NCBI GenBank assembly: GCA_003559855.1
Contig: PWJZ01000072.1
Coordinates: 1 to 64,000 of the forward strand
From: Bacteroidales bacterium
GTDB lineage: Bacteria > Bacteroidota > Bacteroidia > Bacteroidales > UBA7960
Reading direction: 5' to 3'
Length of the DNA: 64,000 bases
Position numbers and translations under genes: made by a program. Under the pieces are notes generated by a model that saw only the letters and a list, made by a program, of their open reading frames with translations, searched no databases and was not told where the DNA came from. Positions 38,300 to 46,728 of the stretch are shown piece after piece. Each line of letters opens with the position of its first letter. Position 1 is the first letter of the stretch.

Positions 38300-39304
38300 A
38301 TGTACAAAAGGCCTTTTCACAATGTTGACCTGGGCAGGTACAAATTTCTGGTGACGGGTGGTGCAGGCTTTATTGGTTCGAATATAGTGGAATACCTTTT
38401 GAAATACAAAGCAGGCAAGGTTATTGCATTAGACAATCTATCTACAGGTTTCCGGCAAAATATTATCCCTTTTTTATCACATGATAATTTTGAATTCGTT
38501 GAGGGTGATATCAACCGGTTCGAAACATGTGCAGGGGTTTGCCGTGATGTTGATTTCGTTATGCACCAGGCTGCTCTCGGATCTGTTCCACGTTCAGTTA
38601 AGGACCCGCTGTCTACCAACAAAGCAAATGTTACAGGCTTCATTAATATGCTTTTCGCCGCCAAAGAGTGCAGGGTCAGGCGTTTCATATATGCAAGCTC
38701 TTCAAGTGTATACGGTGACAGCCCTGAACTTCCCAAAGCCGAAAATGTTATGGGAGATCCGCTTTCACCATATGCGGTAAGCAAACGTGTTGACGAACTT
38801 TATGCAGGTGTTTTTGCCAGGGTATATGGCATGGAAATAACAGGGCTGAGATACTTCAATATTTTCGGACCGCGGCAAAGCCCCTCAGGACCATATGCCG
38901 CAGCTATTCCGTTGTTTATGTTTGCCGCGCTGAAAAATGAAAACCCGGTCATATACGGCGACGGTGAGCAATCAAGAGACTTTACATTTGTTGAAAATGC
39001 CGTTGAAGCAAATATTAAAGCATTATTTACAAAAAACCGGGATACATCCGCACAAATTTTCAATGTGGCTGTCGGACATCAAACTACCGTAAACGAACTT
39101 TTCAATATCATACGATCTGTTGCAGGCTCCAATATTGAAGCACAATACCGCGAAGAACGCCCCGGAGATATAAAACACTCATTAGCCGACATATCCCTTG
39201 CCAAAACCATGCTAGGGTACAACCCCGCCGTCAGTATCAAGGAAGGTCTTGATATAACATTCAAATGGTTCAAAAATCAATACGCCGCCAATGTTAACAA
39301 TTGA
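38300..39304 (+). CDS. WbpP/Gne-like UDP-HexNAc 4-epimerase
   Basis: An NAD-dependent epimerase of about 334 residues from the ATG at 38300; earlier ATGs at 38267 and 38279 overlap rfbB. The AAAGGT just upstream and the family's N-terminal spacing favour 38300. Motifs: KFLVTGGAGFIGSNIVEYLL, DNLSTGFRQNI, HQAALGSVPRSV (the S-V-P-R pattern of WbpP-type epimerases), SSSSVYGD, YAVSKRVDE, RYFNIFGPRQSP and QSRDFTFVENAV. It probably interconverts UDP-GlcNAc and UDP-GalNAc or their uronates. Cytosolic member of the operon. Confidence 0.88.
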   Translation: MYKRPFHNVDLGRYKFLVTGGAGFIGSNIVEYLLKYKAGKVIALDNLSTGFRQNIIPFLSHDNFEFVEGDINRFETCAGVCRDVDFVMHQAALGSVPRSVKDPLSTNKANVTGFINMLFAAKECRVRRFIYASSSSVYGDSPELPKAENVMGDPLSPYAVSKRVDELYAGVFARVYGMEITGLRYFNIFGPRQSPSGPYAAAIPLFMFAALKNENPVIYGDGEQSRDFTFVENAVEANIKALFTKNRDTSAQIFNVAVGHQTTVNELFNIIRSVAGSNIEAQYREERPGDIKHSLADISLAKTMLGYNPAVSIKEGLDITFKWFKNQYAANVNN

Positions 39305-39320
39305 TGATATATAATATATT

Positions 39321-40067
39321 ATGACTTTCCTCTCACATATTTTTAAAGGTAAAAAGTTGAAAAGCCCTGTTGACTTGTCCCTGCTTCAAGTTGACATACA
39401 TTCGCATATCCTTCCGGGGCTGGATGATGGCGCCGAAGACATGTCTTCTTCAATTAAAATGGTGCAACAGCTCTCAGAGCTTGGATACCGCAAGCTGATC
39501 GCTACACCGCATATAATGTCAGACTTATATACAAACACCCCAAAAACCATAAATAATGCAAAAAAAGAGCTCGAAAAAGAAGTGAAAAAAAGAGAACTTT
39601 CAACTGAAATATCTGCCGCTGCCGAATACCTTTTGGATGAAAGGCTGATAGAACATTCAAACAAGTACGGCTTGCTTGCAATGAGAGGTAATTATTTGCT
39701 TTTGGAACTATCATACTTTGCAGAACCCCCAAACTTATATGACGTTATATTCCAGCTTAATATCAAAGGATACAAAATAATTTTGGCTCATCCCGAACGC
39801 TATGTATATTGGTATGATGATTTTTCAAAATATGAAAAGTTAAAAGACAGGGATGTTTATTTTCAGCTTAACATTTTAACCTTTTCTCAAATATATAGCT
39901 TTCCGACCAGAAAAATAGCAGATAATTTAATAAACCGGGGGATGATAAACTTTTTGGGTACCGACCTTCACAACCAAGTCCAGTTTGAGCTTCTCGAGAA
40001 AGCACTATACGAACCGGCACTTGCAAGAATAATAGAATCGGGCAATCTGATGAATCATTTGCTTTAA
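39321..40067 (+). CDS. CpsB/YwqE-type PHP-domain tyrosine phosphatase
   Basis: A 248-residue metal-dependent phosphatase of the PHP superfamily. It would dephosphorylate the tyrosine kinase that controls capsule chain length in systems of this type. Motifs: DIHSHILPGLDDGAEDMSSSI (HxH plus DDG, about 27-47), TPHIMSDLYTN, the central AAEYLLDE, LAHPERYVYW (about 156-165) and GTDLHN (about 215-220). No cognate kinase lies in the window. It ends the polysaccharide operon; its stop codon overlaps that of the convergent antiporter gene by 4 bp. Confidence 0.9.
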   Translation: MTFLSHIFKGKKLKSPVDLSLLQVDIHSHILPGLDDGAEDMSSSIKMVQQLSELGYRKLIATPHIMSDLYTNTPKTINNAKKELEKEVKKRELSTEISAAAEYLLDERLIEHSNKYGLLAMRGNYLLLELSYFAEPPNLYDVIFQLNIKGYKIILAHPERYVYWYDDFSKYEKLKDRDVYFQLNILTFSQIYSFPTRKIADNLINRGMINFLGTDLHNQVQFELLEKALYEPALARIIESGNLMNHLL

Positions 40068-41047
40068 TGAAAAAGGTTTGCGGTTAGTTGAAAATCCCTG
40101 ATCAAAAGTATAGCAATATAAATTACATACAATAATACAAAAACGGCTCCCTGCCATCTGAACATAATATTGTTTCGTGAAAGGTGCAGAAATATCAGAA
40201 GAATTACCGGTGCAAGAATGCCTGCCCCCATATCGTAATTCAGTGCTTTATCAAAGGGTATTGGTTTTACAACAGCGCTTATACCGAGCACGAAAAATAC
40301 ATTAAAGATATTTGATCCGATCACATTTCCAATAACTATATCTGTATTACGTTTTATTGCAGCCACCACGCAAGTTGCAAGTTCGGGCAATGAAGTTCCT
40401 ATTGCAACTATTGTGAGGCTTACCGTTGCTTCACGCATGCCTGCCAGTAATGCAATTGCTACTGCTCCGTCAACTATCCATTTGCCGCCTAAAACCAGGC
40501 CCCCTGTACCTGTTACTACCAATAACACGGATTTCCATAGCGAAAATGTTTTAATAACAGGTATTTCACGTGTTTCCCTGAGCCTGGCAATGCTGAAAAT
40601 ATAATACATAAACAATATGAAAAAAGCCATCAACACAATACCATCGCTTCGGCGTATCATCGATCCGGGAATACCGTCTATCAGCATATCATTTGCAACA
40701 ACGCCCAGTATAACGGCAGCAAGAATGGCAAAAGGTATTTCTTTGCTCCTGGTATTTTTATTGACTGCAAGCGGGTATACAAGTGCCGAAACCCCAAGGA
40801 TCAAAAATATGTTGGATATATTGCTTCCCAGTATATTCCCCATAGCCACATCCGCATTGCCTTTTATGCTGGCAACCAGGTTGACAACAAGCTCCGGCGA
40901 AGATGTGCCCAACGATACTACGGTCAAACCTATTACAATACCGGAAATATTAAATCTCCTGGCTAAAGATGACGCACCGTCTACCAACCAGTTGGCACCA
41001 TAAATAAGAAAAACAAAACCGGCTATAAAGAGTAGGATGTGAAGCAT
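40064..41047 (-). CDS. Calcium/sodium antiporter (CaCA family, YrbG-like)
   Basis: A 327-residue inner-membrane protein with about ten membrane helices. It shows the two inverted alpha repeats of the CaCA family: IVIGLTVVSLGTSSPELVVNLVAS (about 38-61) and VSLTIVAIGTSLPELATCVVAA (about 204-225), each followed by a GN(I/V)(L/I)GSNI(S/F)N motif. The conserved Glu in each GTS.PEL is present. Exchange of Ca2+ for Na+ or H+ is expected; the direction is inferred. It is convergent with the CpsB-like gene and preceded by 290 bp of AT-rich DNA. Confidence 0.93.
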   Translation of the reverse strand: MLHILLFIAGFVFLIYGANWLVDGASSLARRFNISGIVIGLTVVSLGTSSPELVVNLVASIKGNADVAMGNILGSNISNIFLILGVSALVYPLAVNKNTRSKEIPFAILAAVILGVVANDMLIDGIPGSMIRRSDGIVLMAFFILFMYYIFSIARLRETREIPVIKTFSLWKSVLLVVTGTGGLVLGGKWIVDGAVAIALLAGMREATVSLTIVAIGTSLPELATCVVAAIKRNTDIVIGNVIGSNIFNVFFVLGISAVVKPIPFDKALNYDMGAGILAPVILLIFLHLSRNNIMFRWQGAVFVLLYVIYIAILLIRDFQLTANLFH

Positions 41048-41337
41048 TAACGTACGACTTTAATTAATAACATTGCAAATGCAGAATTAGTTTTTTAAAC
41101 CCTTGATAACAAGTTATGAAATTAGAAATTAGAAATTAGAAATTTCAAATAATAAACAATATTCAATTTCAAATTATCCAAATTCAAAAAACGCTTTCAC
41201 AACAGTTGGAGCAAAATCACATTAGTTTGGCATTTTGGATATCGATTATTGAGATTTGTTTGTAATTGCATTATTAGAAATTCGGGATTTACCTTTTGAT
41301 AAGAGCAATTATTCATACTAATTTGCACTTTTCAGAT
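41048..41337. repeat. AT-rich spacer with GAAATTA tandem repeats
   Basis: Positions 41118-41144 hold three full 7-bp GAAATTA units and a partial fourth, followed by related CAAATT blocks. No gene is seen. It separates the antiporter's promoter from the fabD stop. Confidence 0.6.
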
Positions 41338-42219
41338 TTAATGAGCACTTTCCGTTTCAATTTCGTTGTTTACTTTCTTGACCAATCCTTGTAATACTGT
41401 TCCCGGCCCTACTTCGATAAACTTTTGAGCTCCGTCTTCTATCATGTTTTGCATTGTTTGTGTCCACAGTACAGGGCTTGTCAACTGTGCAACAAGGTTT
41501 TTCCTGATCTCTGCCGGGTTCATCACAGGCTTTGCAATTACATTCTGGTACACAGGACATATAGGTTTATCGATGGTTGTGGCATTAATTGCTGCAGCCA
41601 GTTCAACCCTGGCAGGTTCCATCAGTGGCGAATGAAAAGCGCCTCCGACTTTTAAAGGCAACGCACGCTTTGCACCGGCTTCTTTTAGTTTTTCACAGGC
41701 TATATTAACACCATCTACCGAACCTGATATCACCAGTTGACCGGGACAATTGTAATTTGCCGGAACCACCACTTCTTTTATCGACTTACAAACATCTTCA
41801 ACCTTCTTATCATCCAGCCCTATAATAGCAGCCATAGTAGAGGGCTCTGCTTCACACGCCTTTTGCATAGCCATGGCTCTTTTATAAACCAATTGCAACC
41901 CATCTTCAAATGATATTGCACCAACGGCAACAAGTGCCGAAAATTCACCAAGCGAATGACCGGCAACCATAGCCGGATCAAAATCATTGCCCATAGTCGC
42001 TGCAAGTATAACAGAGTGAAGAAAAATTGCAGGCTGAGTAACCTTTGTCTGCCTCAAGTCCTCATCAGTTCCTTCAAACATAATATCAGTAATACTAAAT
42101 CCGAGAATTTCATCTCCTTTCTCAAACATCTGTCGTGCCTGTTTCGATTTATCATAAAGGTCTTTGCCCATTCCCGGATATTGCGCACCCTGACCGGGAA
42201 ATACATAAGCTTTATTCAT
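41338..42219 (-). CDS. fabD: Malonyl-CoA:ACP transacylase
   Basis: Transfers malonyl from CoA to acyl-carrier protein for fatty-acid synthesis. 293 residues. Active-site nucleophile Ser89 lies in GHSLGEFSALV (87-97), with GQGAQYPGMGKDL at the N-terminus (oxyanion-side motif), catalytic His in GGAFHSPLM (about 194-202) and QLTSPVLWTQTM near the C-terminus. It is not clustered with other fab genes here. A -7 box, TAACTTTG, lies upstream. Confidence 0.96.
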   Translation of the reverse strand: MNKAYVFPGQGAQYPGMGKDLYDKSKQARQMFEKGDEILGFSITDIMFEGTDEDLRQTKVTQPAIFLHSVILAATMGNDFDPAMVAGHSLGEFSALVAVGAISFEDGLQLVYKRAMAMQKACEAEPSTMAAIIGLDDKKVEDVCKSIKEVVVPANYNCPGQLVISGSVDGVNIACEKLKEAGAKRALPLKVGGAFHSPLMEPARVELAAAINATTIDKPICPVYQNVIAKPVMNPAEIRKNLVAQLTSPVLWTQTMQNMIEDGAQKFIEVGPGTVLQGLVKKVNNEIETESAH

Positions 42220-42264
42220 GGTTTATAAAAGTTTGTTGGTAAAATTTGTCTGCTAAACAAGCCG

Positions 42265-42272
42265 CAAAGTTA
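42265..42272 (-). promoter_or_regulatory. -7 box for fabD
   Basis: On the minus strand TAACTTTG (plus-strand CAAAGTTA) matches the Bacteroidota -7 consensus and lies about 46 bp before the fabD ATG. No clear TTTG element was found upstream. Confidence 0.5.
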
Positions 42273-42345
42273 TGAATTTTATGAGATTTGTTTTTTTAAC
42301 TTTTTTACGGTTATCAGCGGCAAACTATTAAAGCCTTTTTCAGCC

Positions 42346-42990
42346 TTAATGCAGTTTCGAGCCGAGCAGATGAATGAATTCGGCACGTGTTTTATCATTT
42401 TTCATAAAAGCTCCTGTAAAGTCGGATGTAGTGGATACGGAGTTTTGTTTTTGTATCCCGCGCATCATCATACACAAGTGGTGCGCTTCAATAACCACGG
42501 CAACACCAATAGGCTTAAGAGTATCCTGAATACACTCTTTTATTTGTTTGGTAAGCCTTTCCTGAACCTGCAAACGCCTTGCATAAGCATCAACCACGCG
42601 TGGTATCTTGCTCAACCCGACAAGATAACCGTCAGGAATATAAGCTACATGTGCCTTTCCTATAAAAGGCAGCAAGTGATGTTCGCACAACGAAAAAATT
42701 TCAATATCCTTTACAATTACCATTTGCTTGTAATCATCCTTAAACATTGATTTACGAAGAATTTCGCGTGCATCTATATCATAACCATGAGTTAAGAACT
42801 GCATCGCCTTGGCTACCCGTTCCGGTGTCCTTCTAAGCCCCTCACGACCAGGATCTTCACCTACCGTTTCAAGTACCGTCTTATATTTGGAGATAAGCAA
42901 ATCAAGTTTTTCCTGGTTATACAGGTCAATGTTCTCGTATCCGTCCATTTTGTTTTCAATAGCCATATTTTTGTTTATTTCTGACATCAT
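42346..42990 (-). CDS. folE: GTP cyclohydrolase I
   Basis: First enzyme of folate/tetrahydrobiopterin synthesis, converting GTP to dihydroneopterin triphosphate. 214 residues. Zinc ligands sit in [22 protein letters not shown] (Cys and His) and HLCMMMRG (Cys); also [16 protein letters not shown]-like sequence at 48-62 ([18 protein letters not shown]) and [13 protein letters not shown]. Two ATGs occur at the start (MMSEINKNM...); the exact one is uncertain but the core is unaffected. Cytosolic decamer in known examples. Confidence 0.95.
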   Translation of the reverse strand: MMSEINKNMAIENKMDGYENIDLYNQEKLDLLISKYKTVLETVGEDPGREGLRRTPERVAKAMQFLTHGYDIDAREILRKSMFKDDYKQMVIVKDIEIFSLCEHHLLPFIGKAHVAYIPDGYLVGLSKIPRVVDAYARRLQVQERLTKQIKECIQDTLKPIGVAVVIEAHHLCMMMRGIQKQNSVSTTSDFTGAFMKNDKTRAEFIHLLGSKLH

Positions 42991-43366
42991 AATTTGTGAG
43001 TTTTATAAGTTTTTTTAATATTCTATGAGTATTGGTTCTTATGTAAAGCTGAAAGTTGAAAATTGAAAGCTGTAAAATGCATTTTTTTAATTTCAGCCGG
43101 CTTTTTGCTTCTCGCTTTTAACAAGTCTTCAACCGTTGTGCAATAGCGAAATAATGATTTTTCGCTATTACCCTTTACCCGTTTGTGCATCATTCAATTT
43201 CAGCACAAAGTTAATGCTTTATTTTTTGCTGTTTTACATAAAAACAGATTTATTAACTTTGCAAATGATTTTATAATTATTGATTTGATGATTTAATGCG
43301 GGGGTTTAGTTTCGTATGTAAACGTAATAAACTCCGCATAAATCAGCTGTTATAAAATAAATATTA
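42991..43366. other. Intergenic region upstream of tRNA-Pro with a hairpin
   Basis: 376 bp with no gene. A 10-bp perfect inverted repeat, AATAGCGAAA/TTTCGCTATT (43142-43169, 8-nt loop), stands between divergent folE and tRNA-Pro. No T-run follows. A promoter for the tRNA lies further right. Confidence 0.5.
43225..43261 (+). promoter_or_regulatory. Possible promoter for tRNA-Pro
   Basis: TTTG (43225-43228) and TAACTTTG (43254-43261) match the two Bacteroidota promoter boxes, but the spacing is 25 bp, longer than usual. The tRNA starts about 100 bp downstream. Confidence 0.4.
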
Positions 43367-43441
43367 CGGGGTGTAGCGCAGCCCGGTTAGCGCGCGTCGT
43401 TCGGGACGACGAGGTCGCAGGTTCAAATCCTGCCACCCCGA
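43367..43441 (+). tRNA. tRNA-Pro (CGG anticodon)
   Basis: Plus-strand cloverleaf: acceptor CGGGGTG/CACCCCG, D-arm GCGC, anticodon stem CGTCG/CGACG with loop TTCGGGA (anticodon CGG), T-arm GCAGG/CCTGC with TTCAAAT, discriminator A. No encoded CCA. Confidence 0.96.
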
Positions 43442-43448
43442 CAGAAAT

Positions 43449-43487
43449 AAAACGCAATTATCTTATTTATAGGTGATTGCGTTTTTT
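43449..43487 (+). terminator. Terminator after tRNA-Pro
   Basis: AAAACGCAAT (43449-43458) pairs with ATTGCGTTTT (43476-43485), followed by more T. It starts 8 bp after the tRNA, so it is a clear intrinsic terminator. Confidence 0.75.
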
Positions 43488-43809
43488 GTTTTGGAAATAT
43501 GCACCACGAGGCTGGTAATTTCTTATCCTTTTTCTTTACTGTCATTTGATTTTTTCGCCTGTGGAATCAGTCCTACTTGTTTTTTGTTTAACAAGGGTGG
43601 AGTTCAAAACTCAAAACCCCAGGCACAAAATAAACTCCAAGCTCAAAGCTCAAAAGAATTGGGGAAAATTTACATTATTGAGTTTTGGAATTTGGGATTT
43701 ACCCCGTTAATTTTTTTTTATTTAACGGGGTAAATTTTGAACTTTGAATTTTGGATCTTGAGTTTTTCTGCTTTATGCAGGTTAGGGAACCTCCAATGTT
43801 TTATCCTGT
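43488..43809. other. Intergenic region with a 13-bp inverted repeat
   Basis: No convincing gene (the 86-codon ORF here looks random). A perfect 13-bp inverted repeat, TTTACCCCGTTAA/TTAACGGGGTAAA with an 11-nt T-rich loop, spans 43698-43734; it could terminate the minus-strand SBBP gene or be a fragment of the repeat seen at 46359-46634, which shares AACGGGGTAAA. Confidence 0.55.
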
Positions 43810-45445
43810 TTAGCGTATTACCTGGACACGTTTTGTTATCACGCTTTCACTGGTATGTATCTGCATTAAGTAAACTCCTGCATTGAAGTTGTTTACTTTG
43901 ATCCCGGTGCTCAGGGCATCCACAATGATATCTTTGATCACTTGCCCGTTAATGTTTATCAGGCGTATTTGCCTGATCATTTCATTGGCTTTAACAATAA
44001 ACATGTCGCGTGCAGGGTTGGGGAATACTTTTACTTCAACGGCGGTTATTTCTTTTACGAATATGGTGACGTCAATACTCAATTTACTGACGAAAACATC
44101 ACCCCCACCATTAAACGTCTCATCATATGCCCCCGGGGTGGTAGGGAAGTCAACTGACCATGTCATTCCCGTAACATACACATTATCCTCTGAATCAAGG
44201 GCAAGGCTATTACTCCAATCCGGACTACTACCCCCGAGAAATGTGGAGTATAAAAGCTCGCTTAAGTCGGAGCTCAAGGCACTGACGAAAACATCAGATT
44301 CATAATTATAACTATTAAACGTCTCATCATATGCCCCGGGGTGGTAGGGAAATCAACTGACTCTGTCTTTCCCGTTACATACACATTATCCTCTGAATCA
44401 AGGGCAAGGCTATTAACCTCATCCCAACCACTACCCCCGAGAAATGTGGAGTATAAAAGCTCGCTTAAGTCGGAGCTCAAGGCACTGACGAAAACATCCC
44501 AACCACCATTAAACGTCTCATCATATGCCCCCGGGATGGTAGGGAAATCATCTGACTCTGTTTTACCCGTTACATAAACATTACCCTCTGAATCAAAGGC
44601 AAGGATAGAACCCCAATCCGAATCACTACCCCCGAGAAATGTGGAAGCAATTAACGGATCAATGATAAGGGGCAGTGTCTCATCTTTCCTCTGTACATTA
44701 AAACCTATCTTGCCATTCTCATTCAATTGAAACCTCCCCGGTATTTCTGTTTTTTCTCCTCCTATCTTCTGGTACGCCTTAAGTCCTTTATGCCGCACCT
44801 CTCCCAGGCTCGTCATCATTACAAGCTCATCATCGCTGCTCAACCACACACCGTCAGCACCTTCAAGTGTGAACGCGATGTCCTCTACACGCGCCCCGGA
44901 TGCACAATGAAATCATACCGCAATCCCCCGGGCTCGTAATAATACCGGATGTCAATCCCCTCATAGAGACGCTCAGCGATAACTTCACCGTACAACGGTA
45001 CAAACCTCGCCCAACGGGTAGTATCGCTCCCAATAAAGTAATTGTAATAGGTCGTTTTTTGATCATAGGGACAAAACACTGATTCATCCTGTTGTGGAGA
45101 AATAAAATTCATCTTTACGACATGACCGTGCCGACGTACTTCTTCCGGCCCGGCTGACATACCATGGCGGTCCCGCCCGGGGAATTTTTCAAACCCCTCT
45201 TCGTTTCTCTCAATCCTGTAAAAATCAAACACAATCCCTCCGTCCGTTATCCAGGCATTCATCCCGCCGGTCTTTGTCAAAAACCTCACCTCATCATCCC
45301 ACTGACCTTTGTTTTCAATAAATACTTTACCCTGATCCACGACTTCCCCGGCGATGTCTTTTTTATCCTGCAACGGCATTCCGAAAAATAAGGAATGGTT
45401 AACGGCAAGAACTAAAACGGAAATAATTATACTTAACTTTTTCAT
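43810..45445 (-). pseudogene. SBBP-repeat T9SS surface protein, broken by two frameshifts
   Basis: One gene split over three frames (ORFs 44885-45445, 44274-44849, 43810-44277). N-terminal signal peptide, then an N-domain with KVFIENKGQWDDEVRFLTKTGG; SBBP beta-propeller repeats ([29 protein letters not shown] type); and a C-terminal T9SS sorting domain with [16 protein letters not shown]. Frameshift 1 is near 44894 (CCCC on the plus strand, where one extra C restores HPGARVEDIAFTLEG). Frameshift 2 is near 44333-44336: two sister repeats have CCCCC before GGG, this one has CCCC. The adjacent repeats are 203 bp apart, not 204. Both are one-base contractions of a C5 tract, so phase variation or sequencing error are as possible as true decay. 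Exported, surface-attached if intact. Confidence 0.85.
44231..44500. repeat. Near-identical 203-bp repeats inside the SBBP gene
   Basis: A stretch of about 65 bp beginning CCCCCGAGAAATGTGGAG occurs at 44231 and 44434, identical by eye, and a related copy starts at 44629 (spacing 203 and 195). Each repeat encodes one propeller unit of 65-68 residues. The identity shows recent duplication or gene conversion. Confidence 0.75.
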
Positions 45446-45838
45446 ATTATTTTTTTTTAATGGGTTCTGATGCGATGTTTTTTATTTTCTGTCAAAGAAC
45501 AAAGATAAGTATTAACAATAACATTGTATGTTATTTTTCAAAGTTTACAGTCGTACCCAGACTTTTGTTCCGGGTGTTTGAGTTAGATCTTAATTTTTAT
45601 GTTCTTATCTGTGAAGTCGTGCCACGACTTATGGTTAACAGAGCGATGCCATCCCTTTTTTGGCAAATGATTGGTTTTTCTGTGTATATTTGTGTGGTTT
45701 TGATGAACAAGACCCTCTTATATCTAAAAAAACCGGTCAAAGCATTAATCATCTTAACGTTCCAACCCCGCAACGTCAGCTATCGCTCTTTGCAGGGCAG
45801 TCAGTTAAACAAAATAAAATTAACCAAATATCTGACTT
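45446..45838. other. Intergenic region with a 17-bp palindrome
   Basis: No gene supported; the 144-codon ORF here has no protein-like composition. A palindrome AAGTCGTG-c-CACGACTT (45614-45630) may be a small hairpin or REP-like element; the upstream TACCCAGACTT block resembles part of it. Confidence 0.45.
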
Positions 45839-46156
45839 ATGCAGAAATTAATACCGCTATTATCATTATTGTTTCTTTTTACAGCCGGCTGTAACCAGGG
45901 AGTACCTGTTCAGCCCCTCGAAAATCCGCTGGAGTACACTACGGAAGAAATACAAGATATGAAAAAGGAAATTGTAATAGTGTCGTTAGACAGAGACGTG
46001 GTATATATTTTTGATGAAAATAACCTGGTAAGATACAAAATAGTAAATATGTACAAACCGGGCGACCGGATGATCCTGATACCTTTACATGTAGTTTTGA
46101 TTTTTGCATTTTTAATAACAACTTTCCTGGTATTTGTTTTCAACAAACTCCGTTAA
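45839..46156 (+). CDS. Small predicted lipoprotein with a C-terminal membrane helix
   Basis: A 105-residue protein that starts with a lipoprotein signal (LLFLFTAGC, Cys18) and ends in a strongly hydrophobic helix (about 79-100, LHVVLIFAFLITTFLVFVF). Between them is an acidic stretch with KKEIVIVSLDRDVVYIFDENNLVRYKIVNMYKPGDR. The double anchor is unusual. I do not recognise a family; a role in the envelope is likely. Coding is supported by the clean signal and lack of overlaps, but it is short. Confidence 0.5.
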   Translation: MQKLIPLLSLLFLFTAGCNQGVPVQPLENPLEYTTEEIQDMKKEIVIVSLDRDVVYIFDENNLVRYKIVNMYKPGDRMILIPLHVVLIFAFLITTFLVFVFNKLR

Positions 46157-46728
46157 AATCAAAAAAAATCTGCAATTTTGTCATTAATTATCAAAAAACG
46201 GCTAATTCTTTTTTTGAGGAACTAAATAAAGAAATCCGAAATTAACAATGGCTACAAAGATTTTGATTTAAGGGCCCCGGCACGCTCCGCTTCGGGGCAG
46301 GCGAGGTAAACAATGATTAATGATTTATGATTTAAGAATTGAATGTTTTTATTAAATGTTGAGTCCGTTCTGAAAAGTATTTTCCCGCAGATTCACCCCT
46401 TTGGATAATTTATAAAAAAGGAAATTTATAAATGGCAAATATCCAACGGGGTAAATCGGCAGATTTTCGCTGATAAATGTAATTGATTATCAGTAATTTA
46501 TAATATATGTATGCCCTGTTGGATTAATTATTTTTGATACATCTGCCAGTTATTATAATTAAACATTATCCAACAGGGTAAATCAGCGAAATCTGCGGAA
46601 AACAATATTTTTAGACTTTTTATAACGGATTCAATGTTGAAATTTTTACAAAAATTTTAATCGGGCAATGGCAAAAAAATAATAATAGCATCTCAAAAAA
46701 AGAATTAATACCAAAAACAAGAAACACG
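46157..46728. repeat. MITE-like palindromic element in a 572-bp intergenic region
   Basis: No gene. A 276-bp imperfect palindrome spans 46359-46634: the outer arms TTGAGTCCGTT (46359-46369) and AACGGATTCAA (46624-46634) pair with one mismatch, and inner arms CCGCAGATT (46385-46393) and AATCTGCGG (46590-46598) pair perfectly. Inside are three copies of an ATCCAACGGGGTAAATC-like block (46441 direct, 46568 direct, near 46512 inverted). No transposase, so a non-autonomous element. A short GC-rich island with GCACGCTCCGCTTCGGGG lies just upstream near 46278. Confidence 0.65.

Noticed and set aside
43473-43733. 86-codon ORF after tRNA-Pro
   Set aside because: It begins inside the tRNA terminator and spans a 13-bp inverted repeat; no protein features.
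45460-45894. 144-codon ORF overlapping the small lipoprotein gene
   Set aside because: No family resemblance, poor composition, and it overlaps a better candidate in another frame.
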